The position numbers and the translations under genes are program-made. The notes beneath the pieces were generated by a model. That model made no database searches. It was not told the origin of the DNA and saw nothing but the letters and a program-made list of their open reading frames with translations. A stretch of DNA of 14,588 nt, from contig CAZBEY010000049.1 of assembly GCA_964491015.1 (NCBI GenBank), positions 1 through 14,588 on the forward strand. The letters run 5' to 3'. Shown here piece by piece: positions 7,733 through 14,473 of the stretch (positions are counted from its first letter, which is position 1; each line of letters opens with the position of its first letter). This DNA comes from JADFRD01 sp964491015. GTDB lineage: Bacteria; Fidelibacterota; Marinisomatia; Marinisomatales; TCS55.

Positions 7733-9502
7733 ATGGCCATTGAGTATTTAGATGGAATCCGATTATACCGGTCTCTCTCAATTGGTCTTAAACGAGTTGT
7801 TTCACGCCAGGACTATCTAAATAGAATAAATGTATTTCCCGTTCCTGATTGTGATACCGGGACGAATATGGCATATACACTCACATCAATTGAAGATGGC
7901 ATTGCCAATAATATCCATTCTAATATCAGAAAAATGAGCGCTTCCATTGCCGATGCCGCCTTAGACGGTGCTCGTGGGAATTCCGGTGCCATCCTGGCTC
8001 AATTTTTCGTCGGATTTTCTGAAGGTATTATTAATAAGAAAGAACTGAGAACCACTGACTTTGGCCATGCCTTAAGCACAGCAAAAGAATATGCCTATGA
8101 TGCATTAGCAGTCCCTCGGGAAGGAACAATTCTTTCCGTTATTTCTGACTGGGTAGATGATATCAAAGTAAACAGTAAATACAATAAAGATTTTCGAAGT
8201 TTGCTCAGAGAATCTCTAAATGAAGCTCAAAAATCATTAGATAGAACTCCTGAACAACTTGATGTTCTCGCCAAAGCAGGGGTTGTTGATGCCGGAGCAC
8301 AGGGATTTGTGGACCTAATGAATGGGATACAGGAATTTATTGATAATGGTTCTATCACCGATATCAAGAATATTGAACTGTCTGAGGCTCCTGCGCAAAG
8401 TAACGCAGACCTTGATGAATCATATCGCTTTTGCACAGAATGCACAGTGATAGGTGATAACATAGATCGTATTGCAATGCGTGAAAATTTAATGGAACAT
8501 GGGAAAAGCATTGTCTTAGCCGGAACAAAGAAAAAAGCAAAAGTCCATATCCATACGAACGAACCAAAAACGATTATGGAAATTTGCGGAAGATTCGGAA
8601 AAGTCAGTGGTGAAAAAGCAGATGACATGCTTCACCAACAAAAAGATGCCTATAAAGACCATAAGTCCATTGCTCTTGTGGTCGATTCCGGATGCGATCT
8701 CCCTGAGGAAATGATTGAGGAATTGGATATTCATGTTGTTCCGGTTCGTTTGAATTTTGGCGATAAGCATTATGTGGATAAAATTACAATGACAGCAGAT
8801 GAATTCTGGGAGGAGATTGATCGAAATCCAAAACATCCAAAGACATCTCAGCCGTCACCGGGGGATTTTCGCAGACAATATCAATTCCTGGCCAGCCATT
8901 ATGAATCGGCTGTTTCTCTTCACCTCCCTGCAATTTCCAGTGGGACATTTCAATCGGCGGTCACTGCTACCAAATCCCTCCATGATTTTCCGGTAAAAGT
9001 GTTGGATGCCTGTAATGGCTCTATCGGTACAGGGTTAATCGCATGGCGGGTTGCTGATGCAATTAATGAGGGTCATTCATATGATGAAGTGGTTGAAATA
9101 GCTGAACAAGCGATAATTAATACAAAAATATTTATTACGTTAGATACCCTGGATTTTGCTGTTAAAGGTGGCCGCGTCACTCCTATCACCCAAACAATTG
9201 CCAATTTATTACGAATAAACCCTATATTAGCACTCGGAAAAGATGGGATTGTGTCCGTCGGCAAAACATTTGGACGTTCAAACAAGTATGATAAATTCTT
9301 AAAATATTTAATGAAAAATCTACCTGAAAAAAAACCTTTCCGAGTGGGTATCGGTCATGTGAAAAATAAAGATAAAGCACACGAATTTAGGAAAGTGTTT
9401 GTGGATTTAGTCGGCAACGAAAATGTATTTGTTTCTGATGTGGGGCCAGCTTTATGTGTTCATGCGGGACGAAATGCTATGGTTGTTGCTTTCAACTGTT
9501 AA
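7733..9502 (+). CDS. DAK2-DegV fusion, probable fatty acid kinase (FakA-FakB in one chain)
   Basis: A 589-residue protein in three parts. Residues 1-205 form a DAK2/DhaL-type kinase domain with the metal/ATP motif NVFPVPDCDTGTNM (Asp39, Asp41) and the glycine-rich DGARGNSGAIL (78-88). Residues 230-305 match the central FakA/YloV domain, with Cys234 and the pair His272/His274 in KVHIHT, the pattern that binds zinc in FakA. Residues 312-589 form a DegV/FakB fold with VVDSGCDLP (316-324), TSQPSPGDF (371-379), SSGTFQSA (402-409) and VKGGRVTP (477-484), the lipid-binding positions of FakB. In known systems FakA phosphorylates the carboxylate of a fatty acid held by the separate protein FakB. Here the DegV part sits where the FakB-docking domain of FakA would be. 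The acyl-phosphate user plsY starts 13 bp downstream. Fatty acid kinase activity is inferred. Confidence 0.9.
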   Translation: MAIEYLDGIRLYRSLSIGLKRVVSRQDYLNRINVFPVPDCDTGTNMAYTLTSIEDGIANNIHSNIRKMSASIADAALDGARGNSGAILAQFFVGFSEGIINKKELRTTDFGHALSTAKEYAYDALAVPREGTILSVISDWVDDIKVNSKYNKDFRSLLRESLNEAQKSLDRTPEQLDVLAKAGVVDAGAQGFVDLMNGIQEFIDNGSITDIKNIELSEAPAQSNADLDESYRFCTECTVIGDNIDRIAMRENLMEHGKSIVLAGTKKKAKVHIHTNEPKTIMEICGRFGKVSGEKADDMLHQQKDAYKDHKSIALVVDSGCDLPEEMIEELDIHVVPVRLNFGDKHYVDKITMTADEFWEEIDRNPKHPKTSQPSPGDFRRQYQFLASHYESAVSLHLPAISSGTFQSAVTATKSLHDFPVKVLDACNGSIGTGLIAWRVADAINEGHSYDEVVEIAEQAIINTKIFITLDTLDFAVKGGRVTPITQTIANLLRINPILALGKDGIVSVGKTFGRSNKYDKFLKYLMKNLPEKKPFRVGIGHVKNKDKAHEFRKVFVDLVGNENVFVSDVGPALCVHAGRNAMVVAFNC

Positions 9503-9515
9503 GAGGTAATTTATT

Positions 9516-10178
9516 ATGAGTTCAACGTTTGAATTAATTTTATTGTTATTTGCCAGTTATTTAACCGGTTCTTTTCCCTCCAGCATCATCGTAGGAAAAT
9601 TGGTCAAAGGTATTGATATTCGTGAGCATGGAAGCGGAAATGCCGGAGGCACAAATGTGTTTCGTGTTTTAGGTTGGAAATATGCCTTTATTGTTGTGAT
9701 ATTTGATATTTTTAAAGGCTGGCTTCCTGCGGCTGTTTATGCCACAACTTTATTTCAAGGGCAGCCCATCCAAGATATGGGTGTTGTACAGATTTTATGC
9801 GGTTTTGCTGCTGTTCTGGGACATATCTATACTATTTTTGCAGGATTTAAGGGAGGAAAAGGTGTCGGTACTGTCGGAGGTATGCTCATTGCCTTATTTC
9901 CCATTACTGTTCCATTATGTTTAATTGTTTTTATTGTAGCACTTATTTTCACAGGTTATGTTTCAGTCGGGTCTATTTTGGCATCGATTTCATTGCCTCT
10001 TTTTTTGTTCATTCTACCACCTCTGGGAATTACAGATCCAGCGCCACTGTCTTTGCTGGTGTTTAGTTTATTAATCCCCTGGTTTATTATTTTCACTCAC
10101 CGGAGTAATATATCTCGATTAAGGGAAGGAAGTGAAAACCGCTTTGAAAAAGCGATGATATTTAGAAAAGTAAAGTAA
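9516..10178 (+). CDS. plsY: Acyl-phosphate:glycerol-3-phosphate acyltransferase PlsY
   Basis: Inner-membrane enzyme that transfers an acyl group from acyl-phosphate to glycerol-3-phosphate, making lysophosphatidic acid, the first step of phospholipid synthesis in most bacteria. The 220-residue protein has several hydrophobic helices and the three conserved loops: GSFPSS followed by REHGSGNAGGTNVFR (36-50); GHIYTIFAGFKGGKGVGT (102-119), the phosphate-binding loop; and HRSNISRLREGSENR near the C-terminus. A Shine-Dalgarno-like AGAGG lies about 9 bp before the ATG, directly after the stop of the DAK2-DegV gene, so the two are co-transcribed. The order kinase then PlsY matches the flow of acyl-phosphate. 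It is the last gene of the plus-strand run and faces the next operon tail to tail with only 32 bp between. Confidence 0.95.
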   Translation: MSSTFELILLLFASYLTGSFPSSIIVGKLVKGIDIREHGSGNAGGTNVFRVLGWKYAFIVVIFDIFKGWLPAAVYATTLFQGQPIQDMGVVQILCGFAAVLGHIYTIFAGFKGGKGVGTVGGMLIALFPITVPLCLIVFIVALIFTGYVSVGSILASISLPLFLFILPPLGITDPAPLSLLVFSLLIPWFIIFTHRSNISRLREGSENRFEKAMIFRKVK

Positions 10179-10210
10179 TCTCCTCCACATTAGTTATACA
10201 TAATGGCGGA

Positions 10211-11488
10211 CTAAAACTTTTGTCCGACTGAAAAATGAAACGAAGATTCAACTGCCTCACCACCATAATAAGACCATCCATAATCAAACCGTAAGTTCCC
10301 TACCATAGTCACTGGTGTTCGTATTCCAATGCCAAATCCTAACATTGGAATTTCTTTATACAATTCACTCCAATGATCTCCCACTACTCCGGCATCTGCG
10401 AATAAAATTCCTTGTAGACCGAATTCTGATTTTAACGGTCCAAATGGTGATTTTTGCTGTACTGCAAAACGGGGAAGGATTGTTTGACGAAGTTCAATGG
10501 ACGAAAAAGCGCTGAAATAACCAAACCGGTAATCCTGTGTCCCTTCTGAATATAAAACCGGATTTTCAATCTGCCACCCGCGAACGGAATAGGCGCCTCC
10601 CAATCCAAACAGAAATAATTCTTTATGCAAATCACCGTGAACGGAATTACTGGTAATATTAAACCCAAGCGTGGTTTTATGCTTCCCCTTTATTGGAGAG
10701 AAAAATGCGCTGTAAGACTGATTCCAAAACAATGAATTGCTTTCTATATTCAAAAATCTGAAATATTGTGCACTTTGAAAAAAGTAAACACCTTCTGATG
10801 GATCATTGTAAATATCCCTTGTATCATAAACAATACTGGCTTGGGGTGCAAAATACGAAAATTCAATTGTTGTAGTATCACCGAAAAAATCTTTTTTCTC
10901 AATTTCAAATCCAACACTCACTTTTCGCTGATAGCCAAAATAACGTCCCACATTCATTTCAAAAGATGATGTTTGGCGCTCAAAGGGTAAAAAAACGTGG
11001 TCAGTAACATGCTTTCCTATTTGCAATGATACTGAAACATGATCTCCGAAGATCCAAGGGTCGTTAAACTCAACACCGTATGCATCAATACCACCAAATA
11101 AACCACCTATCACCAAGGACTCATTTCTCCCTCTCATATTTTTTACAATTCCACCATACACGATGGACCAGCCGGTATCTTCTTCGTATGTTGGTGCGAC
11201 AATGGGAAGAATCCGCATTGATTCCATCACTTGATACTGCAATTTTACCGTCCCGTCCTCCAAGGGAACTGCCCGCCAATCCACAACGCTAAATAGTCCG
11301 AGATTTTCTATTCTGTCCCTGTCCTCCTGTGCTAAGGTACTGTCTAATTCAACATTCACTAAATGTTGTATTTCTCGTTTGATAATATATTCCTTGGTGG
11401 TCTGATGACCTTGAATATCTATACTGGATACTATTTGCGCGACGGACGTCGCCGAAAGAATAAAGAAAAGAGCAGTATATTTAAGCAT
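10211..11488 (-). CDS. Omp85/BamA-family outer-membrane barrel with one POTRA domain
   Basis: A 425-residue outer-membrane protein of the Omp85 superfamily. It has a signal peptide (about 1-17, ending SVAQ), one POTRA-like domain (about 20-90: VSSIDIQGHQTTKEYIIKRE...GLFSVVDW), then a beta-barrel rich in alternating aromatic strands. The barrel contains VRGW (302-305), matching the VRGF/Y loop-6 motif of the superfamily, YDTRDIYNDPSEGVYF (221-236), typical of the 'bacterial surface antigen' domain, and a C-terminal Phe as expected of a Bam-recognised strand. BamA itself has five POTRA domains and about 800 residues, so this is a short paralogue and not the housekeeping BamA. It is the last gene of the cytochrome operon, 9 bp after the lipoprotein gene. 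Its role may be insertion or secretion of a dedicated partner, but this is not shown. Confidence 0.85.
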   Translation of the reverse strand: MLKYTALFFILSATSVAQIVSSIDIQGHQTTKEYIIKREIQHLVNVELDSTLAQEDRDRIENLGLFSVVDWRAVPLEDGTVKLQYQVMESMRILPIVAPTYEEDTGWSIVYGGIVKNMRGRNESLVIGGLFGGIDAYGVEFNDPWIFGDHVSVSLQIGKHVTDHVFLPFERQTSSFEMNVGRYFGYQRKVSVGFEIEKKDFFGDTTTIEFSYFAPQASIVYDTRDIYNDPSEGVYFFQSAQYFRFLNIESNSLFWNQSYSAFFSPIKGKHKTTLGFNITSNSVHGDLHKELFLFGLGGAYSVRGWQIENPVLYSEGTQDYRFGYFSAFSSIELRQTILPRFAVQQKSPFGPLKSEFGLQGILFADAGVVGDHWSELYKEIPMLGFGIGIRTPVTMVGNLRFDYGWSYYGGEAVESSFHFSVGQKF

Positions 11489-11497
11489 TCAAAAAAT

Positions 11498-12214
11498 TTA
11501 GAGGTCGAAGCCATCCATGAGCTGCTGTTTTCTCAACTCAATTCCTTCTTCCGAATACATATCTTGTATAGCCTGTTTTAATTTTTTCTCCACGGCACGG
11601 CTTCGCATCTGGACAGCCAGATGCTTATCGTCAACCACCCTGACAGAAAAATTCGTATCTTTATCTTTATATCGGTGCCAGGTGCCATCGAAATCATCCG
11701 GAGTCCCATACACCATTAGTACCTTATGCCTCAAAACGTCATCGGCTATTAATTGGGGATATCCTGTTCCCTTTAGCTCGACCGTTTTTAATACACCGTC
11801 TAATTCATAGTGGGATGATTCATAATTTGTAACGCTGTATATGTAATCGACATTAATAAATTGAAGTTCAATCACTTCACTGGTAATGCGTGTTTGATGA
11901 TGAAAGGTTACTTTTGCCCGCTTTAAGGGTAGTTTAATACCCGATTTTAAAGTAGCTCCCTCTTCCCAATATTCTGCTGTAGTGTTAGTATCAAGTGATA
12001 TACCCAATACCTCAGGCAAACTGGCTTGCCAATCAGCCAGTGTTTCTCTATTTACCGTCCAACCTTTTGGTAAACTTTTCTTTGGTAAAACAACTGTTTT
12101 AGCCGGTAACGGTTTGATCGGAGCATCATTGATTGCTTCCTCAGGGCTAGGCATTTCCGGAGCTGTACAGGCTATCCATGCAAAGCTACTGAGTAAGATA
12201 ATTTTAAGTTTCAT
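11498..12214 (-). CDS. Probable lipoprotein of unknown function
   Basis: I do not recognise the family. The 238-residue protein starts MKLKIILLSSFAWIAC, a short charged N-terminus plus hydrophobic stretch ending at Cys16, so a lipoprotein signal is likely, though Trp at -3 is unusual for a lipobox. A proline-rich linker (20-50) follows, then a mixed beta domain (about 95-205) with alternating strands, and a charged helical C-terminus (206-235). No heme-binding CXXCH and no catalytic motif is seen. Its ATG overlaps the stop of the diheme cytochrome gene by four bases, and the Omp85 gene begins 9 bp after its stop. That places it as a likely periplasm- or membrane-anchored partner of these products, for example an accessory to the Omp85 barrel. 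Confidence 0.75.
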   Translation of the reverse strand: MKLKIILLSSFAWIACTAPEMPSPEEAINDAPIKPLPAKTVVLPKKSLPKGWTVNRETLADWQASLPEVLGISLDTNTTAEYWEEGATLKSGIKLPLKRAKVTFHHQTRITSEVIELQFINVDYIYSVTNYESSHYELDGVLKTVELKGTGYPQLIADDVLRHKVLMVYGTPDDFDGTWHRYKDKDTNFSVRVVDDKHLAVQMRSRAVEKKLKQAIQDMYSEEGIELRKQQLMDGFDL

Positions 12215-12543
12215 TTTTTAGATTCCGGATTTTTTTGTTCGCGGTGACATATCCAGCATGAAATTTCATGCTTCTTTAATGGTTTCATTGTGTTTTTATT
12301 AATATTTGTAACCATTTGCATCATTTCTCGGGCAATTAATTTATGCTCATTTTCATCATTACTATAATCATTAATATTATGACAAAACGTGCATTTTACT
12401 CCCAATCCCTTTGCTACAGATAATTTCATGTATTTCATAATATCTGCTTTTGTTTTATATGGTAATATTTTCACATTTTTCAATTCACTTTTTTCACCGC
12501 CAAATAGAAATGAAAAAATAATAAACAGTCCAATAATTCTCAC
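12211..12543 (-). CDS. Small diheme cytochrome c (reaction-centre cytochrome c-like)
   Basis: A 110-residue periplasmic electron carrier. It starts at a GTG (12543) preceded at 6 nt by GAGGAG, a strong ribosome binding site that overlaps the stop of the upstream gene and suggests coupled translation. A hydrophobic signal (1-15) is followed by two heme c sites, CTFCH (51-55) and CWICH (96-100). Before each lies a helix with methionines that could be the sixth ligand (Met36/Met39; Met74/Met75/Met77 in REMMQMVTNIN). The pattern 'VKILP...GVKCTFCH...REMMQM...ISCWICHR' resembles the cytochrome subunit of photosynthetic reaction centres (PF02276 type). Stand-alone members of this kind occur in many non-phototrophs. 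No phototrophy genes are visible here, so a periplasmic carrier role is more likely. Confidence 0.87.
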   Translation of the reverse strand: MRIIGLFIIFSFLFGGEKSELKNVKILPYKTKADIMKYMKLSVAKGLGVKCTFCHNINDYSNDENEHKLIAREMMQMVTNINKNTMKPLKKHEISCWICHREQKNPESKK

Positions 12544-12549
12544 TTTAAT

Positions 12550-12555
12550 CTCCTC
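12550..12555 (-). promoter_or_regulatory. Ribosome binding site deciding the GTG start of the diheme cytochrome
   Basis: GAGGAG lies 6 nt before the GTG at 12543 and overlaps the TGA stop (12554-12556) of the cytochrome-barrel gene. It supports the GTG start and points to coupled translation of the two cytochromes. Confidence 0.7.
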
Positions 12556-13651
12556 AAAACCAACTGTGTAATTGAATAAGAAATTCTTCTTTCATAGATG
12601 TATTTCTTCCAGCATAATCAGTAAAACGAGCTTGAAATCGAAATTCTACAAATGGAATGGGAACCAATTCAAAACCGATTGTTACTCTTTGGATCGCACT
12701 GCCTAGTGTGTCAATATCTTCATCAAAAAAATCATATTTTAATTGGGCGTCAAGCCCTTTTGCCATTTGATAATTTATTTCACTGTAAGAAGTCAAAATT
12801 GTACCGGAAGATGCATATTCTTCTGCCAGATCCACTTCTCCCATCCATGAAATGTTTTTTGTCGCAATACCGCCGTAAATACCACTGAACCTAATTAAAC
12901 CTTGTTGAAGAAATGATACTCCCAGTTGACTATTGATATTGAAGAAAGAGGGTCTCCATTCCACCCGGGATGTAAATGCTTTGTCATGTAAATATTCATT
13001 AAACCCGCCTTGACTTGAACCCTTCATAAATTGATTCGCCACTGATTGACTGATAAAAATATTATTAAAAGTGAACCCAGATTCAATCATACCCGGTGAT
13101 GATAGATACGGTGAAAATATTAATCCTTCGTTTTGCAGTACTTTATTTTTAAGGTTTCCCCCTCTAATAAATGATGTATGATCATCCAATTTCAATCCGT
13201 AGTTGGGAGTCTCTTTACCAACCTTCAGATAGCCATTGTTCAGAAAACCTGTCCATAATACCCACACATTGTTCCTGGAACGAAGTAAATCTTGTTTAAG
13301 GACTACACTGAATTTCTCACTCATTTTCCAATGACCGGAAACATCAGCCTGCATTGGAAAAAGCGCTGTTTTTATTTGATCCGTTTCTGCAGTATTGTAA
13401 TCCAGAAATCGTATATCCCCACCGATTCGAAGGTGTTCATTGATCATTCCTGTATAACTTGATCCCGACGGTCCTCCATCAACTTTAGCCCTTTCAAAGC
13501 TTGCCACAGAGATTCCATAATCATTCCGTAATCCTCCTCCGGACGGGTTCACGTGACAAAGATTGCATGAGGTTCCCTCCTGCAATGCAAATCGCGGTAA
13601 TGACCACATCTGTGAAGTCAGTAGTAATATGATACTAATTATTTTCAGCAC
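12554..13651 (-). CDS. Fused monoheme cytochrome c / outer-membrane beta-barrel protein
   Basis: A 365-residue exported protein beginning at GTG 13651, inside the 3' end of the upstream cytochrome gene. It has a signal peptide (about 1-17, ending QMWS), then RFALQEGTSCNLCHVNPSGG, giving one heme c site at Cys29-Cys32-His33, with GGGLRNDYG soon after. From about residue 70 to the end the sequence is amphipathic beta-strand pattern (for example LRIGGDIRFLDY, NGYLKVGKETPNYGLKL, VEFRFQARFTDYAGR) and closes with LHSWF, a terminal Phe as in outer-membrane barrels. This heme-then-porin layout resembles that of Cyc2-type iron oxidases, although Cyc2 is usually longer and the barrel sequence was not compared. 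Electron transfer across the outer membrane is inferred. An alternative is a structural barrel that only carries a redox-sensing or folding heme. Confidence 0.82.
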   Translation of the reverse strand: MLKIISIILLLTSQMWSLPRFALQEGTSCNLCHVNPSGGGLRNDYGISVASFERAKVDGGPSGSSYTGMINEHLRIGGDIRFLDYNTAETDQIKTALFPMQADVSGHWKMSEKFSVVLKQDLLRSRNNVWVLWTGFLNNGYLKVGKETPNYGLKLDDHTSFIRGGNLKNKVLQNEGLIFSPYLSSPGMIESGFTFNNIFISQSVANQFMKGSSQGGFNEYLHDKAFTSRVEWRPSFFNINSQLGVSFLQQGLIRFSGIYGGIATKNISWMGEVDLAEEYASSGTILTSYSEINYQMAKGLDAQLKYDFFDEDIDTLGSAIQRVTIGFELVPIPFVEFRFQARFTDYAGRNTSMKEEFLIQLHSWF

Positions 13652-14027
13652 CGGAATCGATCCATGTTTTTATTAAATCTATCAGTGGTGGGTCCAGCGG
13701 TGGTAAACCATTTGGCATCCGTTCTCCAAAAGGAGGATTCTCTCCCAGTTTTTGAACGATGACACTTTCTTCACTATTACCGGGAATGACTGTGTTTCCA
13801 TGATCGCCGCCATTAATAAACTCCTCATAAGACGTTAAACTTAGTCCGCTTGTATTTCCATGACACTCAATGCAGTTGGCGTCGAAAATGGGCTGGATAT
13901 CTACCGAATAATGAATAGTAATTTCTGGAGCAGTCAGTGGTGATTCAGTTCCCATATCCGTGCAAGTCCAAAAAATAATACATAGAAACCTAATAATATA
14001 TAATTTGTCAAAATAAAGTAATTTCAT
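13635..14027 (-). CDS. Monoheme cytochrome c, probable lipoprotein (PSCyt1-like)
   Basis: A 130-residue exported c-type cytochrome. The N-terminus (MKLLYFDKLYIIRFLC..) is hydrophobic and ends at Cys22 in FWTC, a possible though atypical lipoprotein attachment site. The heme motif CIECH is at 52-56, after HYSVDIQPIFDANC; GLSLTSYEEFINGG follows, and Met104 in GERMPNG is the likely sixth ligand. It ends with IDLIKTWIDSGAENN. This string of motifs is characteristic of the planctomycete-type cytochrome c (PSCyt1) / class I-like domains found as small lipoproteins. It is the first gene of the five-gene operon and overlaps the following cytochrome-barrel gene by 17 bp. It would sit in the periplasm or on an outer-membrane face and pass electrons to or from the fused cytochrome-barrel. 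Confidence 0.88.
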   Translation of the reverse strand: MKLLYFDKLYIIRFLCIIFWTCTDMGTESPLTAPEITIHYSVDIQPIFDANCIECHGNTSGLSLTSYEEFINGGDHGNTVIPGNSEESVIVQKLGENPPFGERMPNGLPPLDPPLIDLIKTWIDSGAENN

Positions 14028-14036
14028 TCATTAACG

Positions 14037-14067
14037 AGTATACGGCCTGTCAAAAATAACAAGCTAT
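14037..14067 (-). promoter_or_regulatory. Candidate promoter region of the cytochrome operon
   Basis: On the minus strand the short gap after the neighbouring terminator contains TATTTTTGACA followed by TATACT (14042-14037). TATTTTTG fits the TAnnTTTG element of Bacteroidetes-type promoters, with a TTTG about 17 bp upstream inside the terminator T-run. TATACT fits a sigma70 -10 box but has a poor -35 and would leave only a few nucleotides before the ATG at 14027. The two readings exclude each other, and I cannot choose between them. Confidence 0.3.
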
Positions 14068-14076
14068 AAGCTTAAC

Positions 14077-14113
14077 AAAAAAGCCCTCCCGATTTCTCGG
14101 GAAGGCTTTTTTA
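14077..14113. terminator. Rho-independent terminator after the small repeat protein gene
   Basis: AAAAAAGCC, then CTCCCGA-TTTC-TCGGGA, then AGGCTTTTTT form a long hairpin with an A-run on one side and a T-run on the other. On the minus strand it lies about 20 bp after the stop of the 75-residue gene and isolates it from the cytochrome operon. Confidence 0.9.
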
Positions 14114-14131
14114 ATCAACATGGTATGTAGA

Positions 14132-14359
14132 TTATTTGCGGCCTCTTGCCATTGGGGCGCGAGCCACATTACCATTTTTATCGATAAAATACAGAAAGCC
14201 TGATTCGCGCTGTACACCAGCATCTGCCACTTTTTCTGCATTGCCACCGCCTTTACCGGCGCGGGCCATCTTTGATCGCCAGACATTGCCATCTTTACCG
14301 AGGTAGTATAGATAACCTTTTTCCTTTGAAACGCCTGTTGATTTTACTGTTTCAGCCAT
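14132..14359 (-). CDS. Small basic protein with two internal repeats, unknown function
   Basis: A 75-residue cytoplasmic protein (no signal, no membrane segment, no cysteine). It consists of two related units: residues 12-36 (KEKGYLYYLGKDGNVWRSK then MARAGK) and 51-75 (RESGFLYFIDKNGNVARAP then MARGRK), 13 of 25 positions identical, joined by a glycine- and alanine-rich linker. Each unit looks like a beta-hairpin with a turn at K-D/N-G-N, followed by a basic tail; the net charge is positive, which would suit nucleic-acid or ribosome binding, though nothing proves this. I recall similar small conserved hypothetical proteins in environmental bacteria but no assigned function. AAGGAG 6 nt before the ATG is the best ribosome binding site in the window, and promoter and terminator are both good, which suggests strong expression as a single-gene unit. 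Confidence 0.75.
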   Translation of the reverse strand: MAETVKSTGVSKEKGYLYYLGKDGNVWRSKMARAGKGGGNAEKVADAGVQRESGFLYFIDKNGNVARAPMARGRK

Positions 14360-14415
14360 TTAAAACTCCTTATTGTTAATTAAAAGAAAATTGGCATTTT
14401 GTCTCTCGACGGTAA

Positions 14416-14445
14416 AGTGTACACCTTTGAAGGATTATAAGTCAA
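14416..14445 (-). promoter_or_regulatory. Candidate promoter of the small repeat protein gene
   Basis: On the minus strand, TTGACT (14445-14440) and TACACT (14421-14416) are separated by 18 bp. The start would be near 14409, leaving a leader of roughly 50 nt with AAGGAG at its end. TTGACT differs from the consensus at one position and TACACT at two. Confidence 0.45.
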
Positions 14446-14451
14446 GAATTT

Positions 14452-14473
14452 TCTCGTCGGAGCACCGACGAGA
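14452..14473. repeat. Strong hairpin TCTCGTCGG-AGCA-CCGACGAGA
   Basis: A perfect 9-bp GC-rich stem with a four-base loop lies just upstream of the small gene's promoter. It is not followed by a clear T-run on either strand, so a classical terminator is doubtful. It may be an intergenic repeat, an operator, or the end of a transcript that enters from the right. The remaining sequence to 14588 shows no convincing gene. Confidence 0.5.

Noticed and set aside
8227..8628. 133-codon open frame opposite the DAK2-DegV gene
   Set aside because: Antisense shadow; the plus-strand frame carries clear conserved motifs across the same bases.
10207..10226. Possible terminator CGGAC...GTCCG between convergent plsY and the Omp85 gene
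   Set aside because: Only a 5-bp clear stem, it runs into the Omp85 coding end, and no T-run follows on either strand.
12211..12543. Idea that the window encodes part of a photosystem
   Set aside because: The only link is the reaction-centre-like cytochrome fold. No reaction-centre, chlorophyll or light-harvesting gene is present, and such small cytochromes occur in non-phototrophs.
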